This document shows positions 27,758-36,550 of a DNA stretch of 64,000 nt, piece after piece (within the stretch, counting starts at the first letter, position 1; each line of letters begins with the position of its first letter). The notes under the pieces are model-generated. The model worked only from the letters and a program-made list of their open reading frames with translations. It had not been told where the DNA came from and did not search any database. The position numbers and the translations under genes are program-made. Source of the DNA: Colwellia sp. 12G3 (lineage in GTDB: Bacteria > Pseudomonadota > Gammaproteobacteria > Enterobacterales > Alteromonadaceae); the NCBI RefSeq assembly GCF_002836775.1, contig NZ_PJAQ01000054.1, forward strand, positions 186,001 through 250,000, in the 5' to 3' direction.

Positions 27758-29113
27758 TTACAACTGACCTTTAAGTAGTGGTCTACCTATTGGCGAATTA
27801 ATGAATTCATCTTGCTGATAAACATGAAAACCACGCACAAAGGTATGGTTTACTTGACCAAATACTTTGCGACCTGCATAAGGGGTAATGTTGTGCTTAT
27901 GTTTGATCATTTCGGTGGTAATGGTGTATTCAATCGTTGGATCAAAAACACAAAAATCTGCATGGTTACCTACTTTAATAGCACCTTTAATTCCATCTAA
28001 ACCAGCAAATTTAGCGGTTTCTAGTGACATTAAACGTGCTAAATCTACCAAGGTAAAACCACGGTCTTTGGCTTCAGTCCAGATTAAAGAGAGACCAAAT
28101 TGTAGTGCTGAAATACCGCCCCATGCTTTTTCAATATCGCCGGTATCAATATGTTTTAATTCTGGCGTACAAGGAGAGTGATCAGAAACGATAAAGTCTA
28201 AGCGACCATCGGTAATGGCTTGCCATAAATGCTCACGATTTTTGTTTTCACGAATTGGCGGACAACATTTGAATAATGTTTTGCCATCTGGAATATTTTC
28301 AGAGGCAATGGTTAAATAATGAGGGCAGGTTTCAGCGGTAAAACGTAAACCTTCAGACTTTGCTTGTGCAATGGTGCTTAATGCTTCATCAGAGGATAAA
28401 TGCACGATATGCACTTTACAATTATCACCGGCTTCTTTTGATTCACGTGCCATATCAACCATTAACGAGATAGCATTGTTTTCCCAGCTTTTTGGCCGTG
28501 ATTCTAAGAAAGAGTCGTATTTTTTAGTGATTTCAACGTCATCAAAATGACCACAATCTAATTCAGCATGAATCAAATAAGGTACATCATATTTAGCTAA
28601 AATAGGCATAGCAGCGCGCATATCTTTGGCTTCAACAGGTGGGAACTCTTCGATACCAGAATCAATCAAAAAGGATTTAACACCGAGAACACCAGCAGAG
28701 AGTAACCCATCAAGTTCATCAATATTATCAGGGATAACACCGCCCCAAAAACCACAATCTACCCAAAGTTTATCGTCAACAGAGTCGAGCTTTTCTTGAA
28801 AAGCGGCTTTGGTCGTTGTGACTGGAATACAGTTTAACGGCATATCTACTAAGGCGGTGATACCACCTGCAGCAGCAGCTTGAGTAGCGGTATTAAAACC
28901 TTCCCATTCAGTACGACCAGGTTCATTGATATGAACGTGAGAGTCGACTAAGCCAGGCATAATAACTTGTTCACCAAAGTCTTTAACTTCGCAGTTGAGT
29001 GCTTGGCCATAAGGGTGAATAGCATGAATCAGCTGGTCTTTGATTTCGACGCAAGCCGCGATCATGTTTCCTGCAATGACTACTTGTGTACTTTGTAGAG
29101 CAAAATGGGACAC
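27758..29113 (-). CDS. allB: Allantoinase
   Basis: A 451-residue cyclic amidohydrolase opening allantoin to allantoate. Motifs: PGLVDSHVHINEPGRTEWEG (about 50-69) with two metal-binding His, GVKSFLIDSG with the Lys normally carboxylated to bridge the metals (about 145), HAELD, HIVHLSS and the late Asp in FIVSDHSPCT. The TEWEGF form and AAAAGGITALVDMPLN separate it from hydantoinases and dihydroorotases. It follows xdhC after a 251-bp gap containing a family A repeat and an inverted repeat, so it may start a second transcript. Confidence 0.94.
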   Translation of the reverse strand: MSHFALQSTQVVIAGNMIAACVEIKDQLIHAIHPYGQALNCEVKDFGEQVIMPGLVDSHVHINEPGRTEWEGFNTATQAAAAGGITALVDMPLNCIPVTTTKAAFQEKLDSVDDKLWVDCGFWGGVIPDNIDELDGLLSAGVLGVKSFLIDSGIEEFPPVEAKDMRAAMPILAKYDVPYLIHAELDCGHFDDVEITKKYDSFLESRPKSWENNAISLMVDMARESKEAGDNCKVHIVHLSSDEALSTIAQAKSEGLRFTAETCPHYLTIASENIPDGKTLFKCCPPIRENKNREHLWQAITDGRLDFIVSDHSPCTPELKHIDTGDIEKAWGGISALQFGLSLIWTEAKDRGFTLVDLARLMSLETAKFAGLDGIKGAIKVGNHADFCVFDPTIEYTITTEMIKHKHNITPYAGRKVFGQVNHTFVRGFHVYQQDEFINSPIGRPLLKGQL

Positions 29114-29156
29114 CTTGCTAACTCCTCTAATGTAATGAACCTGTTAAATGTGTTTT

Positions 29157-29262
29157 CCAATGGTCTAAATATCCAATAACTTCATTGCTTTCAATCCCAA
29201 TAGCCAGCTATTAGTCAATCGAGCGCCTTGTTCTTGAAAATTTATCCTCATTGCTTATTTTA
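29157..29262. repeat. Dispersed intergenic repeat family A, copy 2 (short)
   Basis: Shares with the other copies TCCAATGGTCTAAAT, CAATCCCAATAGCCAGCTAT, CAATCGAGCGCCTTG, and TTGAAAATTTATCCTCATTG. The right-hand terminal repeat is missing, so it is a decayed or truncated copy. It lies between allB and xdhC inside the purine cluster. Confidence 0.7.
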
Positions 29263-29280
29263 AAATGAAAGTTGTAAGCT

Positions 29281-29320
29281 GAACTCAATTTAATAGCTAT
29301 AACTCTCTCAAATTGAGTTC
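29281..29320 (-). terminator. Inverted repeat between xdhC and allB
   Basis: Perfect 11-bp arms GAACTCAATTT and AAATTGAGTTC with an 18-nt loop, 45 nt after the xdhC stop codon. There is no T-tract, so termination would be inefficient; it may instead stabilise the xdhABC transcript end. Confidence 0.4.
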
Positions 29321-29364
29321 ATTTCAGTAAATATGTGCGAGCATATCTTTGTTTATTTGGTTTG

Positions 29365-30264
29365 CTAACTGACTATTTCTTCTGTCATTAAGCTTTTCAA
29401 TTCTTGCCAAGCGATGCCTTTTTTTGAACTCTGTGGCTTGGCATTTTTTTGTTTATTAACCGTTGGATTAGTTAATGTTTTTTCAGCCAGTTTGGCTTGA
29501 TAAAGCTGAATGATTTCACCGGCAACTGACACGGCTACTTCCATTGGTAACTTGCCTTGAACTTGCGCTAAACCAATCGGGCAGTTCATCTTATCTACTA
29601 AGCTTTTTTCTATATCGCGATGTTGAAAGCGCTGTTGAAAACGACGCCATTTGGTATCCGAAGCAATTAAGCCTGAATAAGCAAAATCAGCACGTTTTAA
29701 AATATTATGGCTAATGTCAAAATCAAGTTGATGGTTGTGCGTCATCACAATGTAGTAGCTGTTTGCTGGCATGCTTGCCACTTCTTCTTCGGGATTTTCA
29801 CTAATAACCGCAGTAACATTAGAATAACTGTCGATATCATCTGGAAATTGCTCAGCGCGGTTATCTACCCAAGTAATACTGCAAGGTAAGCCAGCTAAGA
29901 TGGGGATCAGTGCTTTACCGACATGTCCTGCGCCAAATAGCATGATATTGGCACCACTAGCGCTAAAACATTCAAATAATACGCTGGCATCACCACCACA
30001 ACATTGACCTAATTGTGCGCCTAACTGAAAATGTTCTAGTTGCTGACAAGCTTCACCGGACGTTAACAACTGATGAGCATGTTTAATCACCTTATGTTCA
30101 AGATGACCACCACCGATAGTGTCAAAAATATCTTCATTGGTTATCACCATTTTGGTGCCACTATTACGCGGTGTTGAACCGGTTACACCGACAATTGTCG
30201 CAACAACATAAGCTTTGCCTTGTTTGTTTAGTTGGTGTACCGCGCCGGTCCAATTAATCTTCAT
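29365..30264 (-). CDS. xdhC: Xanthine dehydrogenase accessory protein XdhC
   Basis: A 299-residue maturation factor that binds molybdenum cofactor, supports its sulfuration and hands it to XdhB. The N-terminal XdhC/CoxI motif is present: VATIVGVTGSTPRNSGTKMV and DTIGGGHLEH, with the conserved GQCCGG further on. A Rossmann-like second half follows with IMLFGAGHVGKALI (about 129-142). It lies 58 bp downstream of xdhB, the standard xdhABC order. Confidence 0.94.
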   Translation of the reverse strand: MKINWTGAVHQLNKQGKAYVVATIVGVTGSTPRNSGTKMVITNEDIFDTIGGGHLEHKVIKHAHQLLTSGEACQQLEHFQLGAQLGQCCGGDASVLFECFSASGANIMLFGAGHVGKALIPILAGLPCSITWVDNRAEQFPDDIDSYSNVTAVISENPEEEVASMPANSYYIVMTHNHQLDFDISHNILKRADFAYSGLIASDTKWRRFQQRFQHRDIEKSLVDKMNCPIGLAQVQGKLPMEVAVSVAGEIIQLYQAKLAEKTLTNPTVNKQKNAKPQSSKKGIAWQELKSLMTEEIVS

Positions 30265-30322
30265 GATGATATTCCTATATATTCCGCTTGCTGAGTGAGT
30301 TAAGAGCGAATGAAAGGGTTAA

Positions 30323-32740
30323 TTACTTCGCCACACTCGCTGTGGTTGTTGCTTTAAGCGCTTCAACCGCAAATAACACACGCTCAGGTGTCGCCGGTGT
30401 GTCTAGTTTAGGACTAACTTTGTAGTCAGCGACACTGGCAACGGCATCTTTCAATGCTGACCATACAGCCATACCTAACATAAACGGTGGTTCACCAACC
30501 GCTTTAGAGTTATAAATAGTGTGTTCACGGTTTGGCGCATCAGGTACTAAGGCAACACGAAAATCTTCTGGTGCATCGTTAATTGCAGGGATTTTGTAAG
30601 TCGCTGGATTATTTGAAAGTAAACGACCTTGCTCATTCCATACTAATTCTTCTGTCGTTAACCAACCCATGCCTTGCACAAAAGCCCCTTCTATTTGCCC
30701 AATATCAATCGCTGGGTTAATTGAGTGACCAACATCTTGTAAAATATCAGTACGCAGTGTTTTGTACTCACCGGTTAAGGTATCCATGATTACTTCAGAA
30801 ACACAAGCACCTGTTGCGAAGTAGAAGAACGGACGTCCTTTACCACTAGCACGATCATAGTGAATCTTAGGTGTTTTGTAGAAACCAGTAGAAGATAATG
30901 AAACACGATTCATGTAAGCAATTTGCGAGAACTCAGCAAAGCTAAAGGTTTGTTCGCCAACAATAACATTGTTGTTTTCAAAGTGAACTTGCTGTGCTTC
31001 AACGTCATATTTATCACAAGCAAAGTCAATTAAACGTTGTTTGATGCTTTTAGCTGCGGCTTCAGCCGCTTTACCATTTAAGTCAGTACCTGAAGAGGCC
31101 GCTGTAGGCGATGAGTTGGGTACTTTATCAGTACGGGCAGCAGAACAAGCAACCGTATCAACATCAACTTGGAATTCTTCAGCAACAATTTGCGCTACTT
31201 TAGTATTCAAACCTTGACCCATTTCAGTACCACCATGGCTTAAGTGAATTGTGCCATCAGTGTAAACATGAACAAGTGCACCGGCTTGGTTCAAATGCTG
31301 TACCGTGAATGAAATACCAAATTTCACTGGTGTTAAGGCAATACCCTTTTTCAAAATTGGACTAGTAGCGTTAAATTCAGTAATGGCTTTACGACGGGCT
31401 TGGTAGTCAGAACTTTCTTCTAATGATTCAATGATCTCGCTTAAGTTGTTATGTTCAATGGTTTGATCATAATGAGTAACGTTACGTTCTTCTTTACCGT
31501 ATAAGTTAATTTTGCGGATTTCTAATGGATCTTTACCTAGGTGACGAGCAATTTCATCCATGATCAGTTCTATAGTCATCATACCTTGAGGACCACCAAA
31601 ACCACGGTAAGCGGTATGAGAAACAGTGTTTAGTTTACAGCGGTTACCGGTAATAGTTGCTTGATCTAAATAGTAAGCATTATCTGAGTGAAACATCGCT
31701 CTATCAACAATCGCATCAGATAAATCAGGTGAGTAACCACAGTTACCATTTACTTCGATGTTAATGCCTTTGATTTGACCATTTTTGTCAAAACCAACGG
31801 TGTAGTTGTTTTCAAATGGGTGACGTTTACCTGTCATTACCATATCGTCTAAACGCGCTAACTTAAACTTAACGGGGCGTTTTGTTTCATTTGCAAGTAA
31901 AGCGGCAATACATGCCCAAGGTGCAGCTTGCGTTTCTTTACCACCGAAACCACCACCCATACGACGCATATCAACTAATACTTTGTTTAGTGGAATATCA
32001 AGTACTTCAGCGACCAACTTTTGTACTTCACTTGGATGTTGTGAAGAAGTGTAGATGTTCATACCACCATCTTCAGTAGGCTCTGCTGTTGAAACTTGGC
32101 CTTCAAGATACATATGCTCTTGACCACCAACAACGATCTCCCCTGATAATTGATGCTCAGCAGCCGCAATTGCAGATTCAGAATCGCCACGTTTCAACGT
32201 ATGTGGCGGACGAACAAAGCTTTTTTTAGCTAAAGCGTCTTTTACGGTAAGTACTGCTTCAAGTTCTTCATACTCAACTTTTGCCAATTTAACGGCTTTA
32301 CGTGCCAAGTCGAAACTTGTTGCTGCAACGGCGAAAAGTGGTTGACCAACAAATTCTACTTTACCAATAGCTAATACTGGGTCACCTGGAAATACCGGGC
32401 CGATATCAGTATGACCTGGTACATCTTCAACGGTAATTACTTTTACCACACCTTCTGCCGCTTTAACGGCAGATAAGTCCATTGAAATGATATTTGCATG
32501 AGCCATGGTTGATTGACCAACGGCTGCATGTAATTCGCCACGAAGAGAGGGGCGGTCATCAACATAAATGGCTTCACCCGCTACTTGCTTGTCAGCACTT
32601 TCATGTTTTTTAGAGCGACCTACGCCACCTAAACCAATATTTTTTTGTCCGTTAACTACATCTTTGTCAGCGTTAGTTTTTACCGTGTGTAAATCGGCTT
32701 TTTTTACATCACTTTTCTTTATATTTATTAGACTACGCAT
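30323..32740 (-). CDS. xdhB: Xanthine dehydrogenase, molybdopterin-binding subunit
   Basis: An 805-residue large subunit carrying the molybdenum cofactor. Features: the first domain with SADKQVAGEAIYVDD (about 47-61), GGGFGGKETQA in the cofactor cleft, AYRGFGGPQG, GTEMGQGLNTKV, and the catalytic Glu in the late segment NSKAVGEPPFMLG (about 752). It oxidises hypoxanthine and xanthine to urate together with XdhA. Its ATG overlaps the xdhA stop by one base (TAATG), so translation is coupled. Length matches bacterial two-subunit enzymes (about 780-800). Confidence 0.96.
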   Translation of the reverse strand: MRSLINIKKSDVKKADLHTVKTNADKDVVNGQKNIGLGGVGRSKKHESADKQVAGEAIYVDDRPSLRGELHAAVGQSTMAHANIISMDLSAVKAAEGVVKVITVEDVPGHTDIGPVFPGDPVLAIGKVEFVGQPLFAVAATSFDLARKAVKLAKVEYEELEAVLTVKDALAKKSFVRPPHTLKRGDSESAIAAAEHQLSGEIVVGGQEHMYLEGQVSTAEPTEDGGMNIYTSSQHPSEVQKLVAEVLDIPLNKVLVDMRRMGGGFGGKETQAAPWACIAALLANETKRPVKFKLARLDDMVMTGKRHPFENNYTVGFDKNGQIKGINIEVNGNCGYSPDLSDAIVDRAMFHSDNAYYLDQATITGNRCKLNTVSHTAYRGFGGPQGMMTIELIMDEIARHLGKDPLEIRKINLYGKEERNVTHYDQTIEHNNLSEIIESLEESSDYQARRKAITEFNATSPILKKGIALTPVKFGISFTVQHLNQAGALVHVYTDGTIHLSHGGTEMGQGLNTKVAQIVAEEFQVDVDTVACSAARTDKVPNSSPTAASSGTDLNGKAAEAAAKSIKQRLIDFACDKYDVEAQQVHFENNNVIVGEQTFSFAEFSQIAYMNRVSLSSTGFYKTPKIHYDRASGKGRPFFYFATGACVSEVIMDTLTGEYKTLRTDILQDVGHSINPAIDIGQIEGAFVQGMGWLTTEELVWNEQGRLLSNNPATYKIPAINDAPEDFRVALVPDAPNREHTIYNSKAVGEPPFMLGMAVWSALKDAVASVADYKVSPKLDTPATPERVLFAVEALKATTTASVAK

Positions 32741-34233
32741 TAGTAATTCACCACTCGTGTTTCAATAACTTCTCTTGTCTGGGCACTTTGTAGCTCTAAA
32801 TAGCATTTCTCGATAAGGTTTTGAGCTACGGTCAGACGATACTTACTCGACGCACGTACATCAGTCATAGGCTGAAAATCAGTCGCTAGCGCTTCTTTAG
32901 CTTGTGCTACTAGCTCTTTCGTTAAGCTATTACCTTGCCCATCACCTAGTAATACAGCTTCTGCCGCGAGGCCACGCTTAGGAATACCCGCCATACCGCC
33001 GAATGCTAAACGCACATTGGTAATTTTTTGGCCGTTTTCTGTAGGTGTTTGCTCAATGAAGAATGCGGCTAATACCGCAGAAATATCATCATCTAAGCGC
33101 TTGGATATCTTGTAAAGCTTAAGTGTTTGACCAGCAAGGGGCTTAGGAATTGTAATAGACTTGATGAATTCAGAGGTTTGCAGAACCGTTTTCTTGTAAT
33201 CAAGGAAAAATTCTTCAACTAAGATAGTACGCTCTTTGCCGTTAAGGTGCAGCGTCATCGTTGCGCCAAGTGCAATTAATGCAGGAGGCATATCGCCGAT
33301 AGGCGAAGCGTTACCTATGTTTCCGCCTAAAGTACCGGTATTACGAACTTGTTTCGCACCAATACGCTCAATCATGTCACCAAGATCTGGGTAGTAGTGG
33401 TGTAAAGTATCGATAAAATCACTGTAGGGTAATGCAGAACCAATAACTATTTCAGACTCAGTTTCTTCAATAGTGGTTAATTCAGCAACGTTGCCTACAT
33501 ACACTAGCTTTTTAACAACAGCTAAGTTTTGGGTAACTGAAAGGGCTAAATCGGTACCACCAGCCACTAACGTTGATTTTGGTTCACGTACTAATTCTGT
33601 TGCTAACTCATCAATGTTCTGCGGAGCGATATAAGTATTACCATTACCATTTAATGTAGGGGTTGGTAATTTATCTAGCTCAGTAAGTGTTACTAGCGTT
33701 TGTTGGTAATGCTTAGCAAAAGAATCGTCTTGATTACCTTCGCTAGAAGTCATTGCCGCTTCAATTATTGAACGGTAACCCGTACAACGACATAAATTTC
33801 CTGCTAATGCTTCTAGTACTTCAGCACGATTTGGTTTGTTATTTTGCTTATGTAAAGCAAATGACGACATTACAAAACCTGGCGTACAGAAGCCACATTG
33901 TGAACCGTGGTTATCAACAATCGTTTGCTGAGCATGGTGCAATTTAGCGCCATCTTTTAAGTCTTCAACGGTGATCAATTGCTTGCCATGTAAATTACCG
34001 ACAAAGGTAATACAGGCGTTAATTGATTTATAAGTAAGTTGACTAGGTTTTTCAGAATCTAGTTCAGCGAGTACTACGGTACAAGCACCACAGTCACCGG
34101 AAGCACAGCCTTCTTTTGTACCCGATTTAAATTGCTCTTCACGTAAATATTGTAAAACCGTCGTATTAGGATCTAAGTTTTCAATATTTACTAGCTCGTT
34201 GTTTAACAGGAATTTTATTGTATTTGCTACCAT
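32740..34233 (-). CDS. xdhA: Xanthine dehydrogenase, FAD/2Fe-2S subunit
   Basis: A 497-residue small subunit. Residues 1-165 hold two 2Fe-2S domains: the plant-ferredoxin type with CASGDCGACTVV and the helical type with CGFCTPGFV and CRCTGYRSI. An FAD domain follows (about 205-390) with TLVAGGTDLAL and the flavin motif TLGGNIGNASPIGDMPPALI, then the CO-dehydrogenase-type C-terminal domain. Electrons from the XdhB molybdenum centre pass through these to NAD. It is the first gene of the cluster; the promoter candidate upstream carries a palindrome over its -35 region. Confidence 0.96.
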   Translation of the reverse strand: MVANTIKFLLNNELVNIENLDPNTTVLQYLREEQFKSGTKEGCASGDCGACTVVLAELDSEKPSQLTYKSINACITFVGNLHGKQLITVEDLKDGAKLHHAQQTIVDNHGSQCGFCTPGFVMSSFALHKQNNKPNRAEVLEALAGNLCRCTGYRSIIEAAMTSSEGNQDDSFAKHYQQTLVTLTELDKLPTPTLNGNGNTYIAPQNIDELATELVREPKSTLVAGGTDLALSVTQNLAVVKKLVYVGNVAELTTIEETESEIVIGSALPYSDFIDTLHHYYPDLGDMIERIGAKQVRNTGTLGGNIGNASPIGDMPPALIALGATMTLHLNGKERTILVEEFFLDYKKTVLQTSEFIKSITIPKPLAGQTLKLYKISKRLDDDISAVLAAFFIEQTPTENGQKITNVRLAFGGMAGIPKRGLAAEAVLLGDGQGNSLTKELVAQAKEALATDFQPMTDVRASSKYRLTVAQNLIEKCYLELQSAQTREVIETRVVNY

Positions 34234-34290
34234 TATTCTTTCCGCTTTAATTTTGATTTTTAGTGTCGATTCGAATATTCGTATGAATTG

Positions 34291-34324
34291 ACTATAGCAG
34301 AATCATAAGTTGACACAAGTGTCA
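34291..34324 (-). promoter_or_regulatory. Candidate xdhA promoter with overlapping operator palindrome
   Basis: Reading the minus strand, TTGTGT, 16 nt, then TATAGT preceded by TGC (extended -10) gives a good sigma-70 promoter about 60 bp before the xdhA start codon. The -35 box lies within the near-perfect palindrome TGACACAAGTGTCA (34311-34324), placed where a repressor would block polymerase. A second palindrome, CGAATATTCG (34272-34281), lies downstream of the -10. The regulator is unknown; the rest of 34234-34677 holds only the AT-rich upstream region of the next gene and its AAGGA ribosome site. Confidence 0.55.
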
Positions 34325-34677
34325 GCTTTGATTTATTTGTTCATTATAGCTTTGAGTAAATACACTAAACAGCGAGTTATTATTTTTAGATAGCAGGAAG
34401 TAATGGTTGGTTCTTAGTGTTTATCTTGTTATAAAACAGTATTTTACGTGGTTTTTTTTAAAGAAGGTTATTTCAGTTTATCAGCGCATATTTATCAGTA
34501 AGCTATTCATAATGCTAATTTCACCATGTGAAATTAATCTGATTGAATAAGTATCCATGGGTGTTTTATAACGCTATATTTCTAGGATTTTTCTATTTTG
34601 AGCAATAACTAGCTTTTTAATAGGACTTTCAAGGCTGTTTTTCTCATTGTGGTGTTCTCAAAAAAAAGGAAGACTCA

Positions 34678-36333
34678 ATGAAACTTAATAAATTAGTAAC
34701 GGCGCTATTTTTATCAGTAACAAGCCATGCACTTTTTGCTGGTGACAGTATTAAAGTAATAGAACCTATTATGGCGACAATTCCTGCGGGCAGTTTTGAA
34801 ATGGGCTCAACGGAAAGTGAAAACTCACAACCCCTTCATAAGGTAAATATCTCCGAATTTAGCATGGGTAAGTATGAAGTGACGGTGAATGAATTTCGTC
34901 AATTCGTAGAGGCAACCAACTATGCGGTACCACAAGAATGTCGTCATCAACTTAATGGTTGGTTCAGGCAATCATCAAAAGGAAACTGGGAAACCAATGC
35001 ATTAAACACGAGTGAGTTTCAACCAGTGGTTTGTATTAACTGGCAAGCGGCTAATGCTTATACTAATTGGTTAGCCAAAGAGACCGGTAAACCGTACCGT
35101 TTACCCAGTGAAGCTGAGTGGGAATATGCCGCAAAAGCAGGTACCAAAACCGATTATTTTTATGGTGAAGACCCAGATTTAACCAAAGTATGCGATTACG
35201 CTAATACTGCTGATCTAACTGGTGAAACTGTTTTACAACGTGATGGCAATACTAGTTATTACAATTGGTCGGGCGAATTGTCACATTGTGATGACCATTC
35301 TGCTTACGCCAGCATAGTTGGCATGTACAAAGCCAATCAGTTCGGTTTACATGATGTAGTAAGTAATGTGTTAGAGATGCTCGCCGATTGTCGAAGTGAA
35401 GATTACAGCAACACGCCAAAAGATGGCTCAGCATATATAGATGAAAAATGTGAAAGCCGCTCAACACGTGGTGGAAGTTGGCACTGGAGTCATTGGCCAT
35501 CAGCCCAGCGAGGTAGTATCCCGGAAGACTTTTCCGGTGGTGTTGATGGTTTTAGGTTAGCACTTGACGGCAAAGCACCCAAATTATCCTCAGCAACGAC
35601 ATCGTTTTTAACCAAGTTAACCTTTGCCCAAGAACAAGAGCAAAAACGACGCGATATACAGCCTTCATTTCCAGTTGCGGTCAGTAATGTGAAATTACAG
35701 CAAGATAATGGTGTGGTGACTATTACTTGGGATAAAAGTCTTGATAAGGATATTGAAAGTTACCGTGTTTACCGTAATGAAGTTTCAGGTGGTATGTTTA
35801 AATTGTTAGCGACAAATTTAACTGAAACAAACTTTACCGAGAAATATGTCGGTACAATGAAAATTGAGTACACGGTTGTGGCGGTTAAATATCATCAACA
35901 GAGTTATTATAGCGAACCAGTATCAACGCTAGCTGGTTGGGTAAGAATTCCTGGTCGTGTTGAAGCCGAATCAGCGGCAGAGTCTAGTGACAGTTCACTG
36001 GCAAGAACCTCTGATGTAGATGGTGGTTATAACTTTACTGGCGCGGGAGGTATTGGTGCAGATGCTTTGTTTACCTATCAAATTGAAGTATCTGAAGCAG
36101 GAACTTACCAACTTGAATATCGCGTTGCATCACCACGTGATACTAAAGGTTTTGAAGTACTAGCGAATGATAAAAGTATTGGTATTGAGCTGGTAACTCA
36201 AACAGGCGGATATCACGAGTGGAAAACGCAACAAGGATTAGCAGTTCAACTGAAAAAAGGTAAAAATACCGTGACCTTGAAATCATTGGATAATAACTGG
36301 AAACTAAATTGGTTAGCAGTTAAAAAGATATAG
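34678..36333 (+). CDS. Secreted SUMF1/FGE-fold protein with Fn3-like and CBM6-like domains
   Basis: A 551-residue exported protein. Signal peptide 1-21 (ending LFA); a SUMF1/formylglycine-enzyme fold about 30-300 (ATIPAGSFEMGSTESENSQP, GKYEVTVNEFRQFV, YRLPSEAEWEYAAKAGT, STRGGSWHWSH, GGVDGFRLAL); a fibronectin-III-like domain about 335-415 (VTITWDKSLDKDIESYRVYR); and a carbohydrate-binding-like beta-sandwich about 420-551 (GRVEAESAAESS, then NTVTLKSLDNNWKLNWLAV, the CBM6 ending). The region after RGGSW, where true formylglycine-generating enzymes carry their active-site Cys pair, has none, so sulfatase activation is unlikely. Six other Cys suggest disulfides. Probably a surface or periplasmic polysaccharide-associated protein; function unknown. 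Good AAGGA ribosome site. Confidence 0.8.
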   Translation: MKLNKLVTALFLSVTSHALFAGDSIKVIEPIMATIPAGSFEMGSTESENSQPLHKVNISEFSMGKYEVTVNEFRQFVEATNYAVPQECRHQLNGWFRQSSKGNWETNALNTSEFQPVVCINWQAANAYTNWLAKETGKPYRLPSEAEWEYAAKAGTKTDYFYGEDPDLTKVCDYANTADLTGETVLQRDGNTSYYNWSGELSHCDDHSAYASIVGMYKANQFGLHDVVSNVLEMLADCRSEDYSNTPKDGSAYIDEKCESRSTRGGSWHWSHWPSAQRGSIPEDFSGGVDGFRLALDGKAPKLSSATTSFLTKLTFAQEQEQKRRDIQPSFPVAVSNVKLQQDNGVVTITWDKSLDKDIESYRVYRNEVSGGMFKLLATNLTETNFTEKYVGTMKIEYTVVAVKYHQQSYYSEPVSTLAGWVRIPGRVEAESAAESSDSSLARTSDVDGGYNFTGAGGIGADALFTYQIEVSEAGTYQLEYRVASPRDTKGFEVLANDKSIGIELVTQTGGYHEWKTQQGLAVQLKKGKNTVTLKSLDNNWKLNWLAVKKI

Positions 36334-36349
36334 CGATTTAAAAGCATAT

Positions 36350-36382
36350 GTATCAAAAGCCTACAGGTTGTTAGCTTTTGGT
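36350..36382 (+). terminator. Hairpin after the SUMF1-fold gene
   Basis: TATCAAAAGC (36351-36360) pairs with GCTTTTGGTA (36373-36382) with one G-T pair, 18 nt after the stop codon. No T-run follows, so it is a weak terminator or a transcript-end structure. Confidence 0.4.
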
Positions 36383-36550
36383 ACGTATCACTCAAGGTTA
36401 TAATTATTACTTAACCTAATGAAATTAGATTAAAATTTTACCGGATATTGAATAATGTTATTGTAGTGTTAACTATAATATATTAGCGATAAATATAATT
36501 AACTAACATTTATCGCGACTTGCTCTCTGCAGAGCAAGACAAGGACTGTC

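Noticed and set aside
34678-36333. Annotating the SUMF1-fold protein as a formylglycine-generating enzyme
   Set aside because: The active-site cysteine region is not conserved and no sulfatase is encoded nearby.
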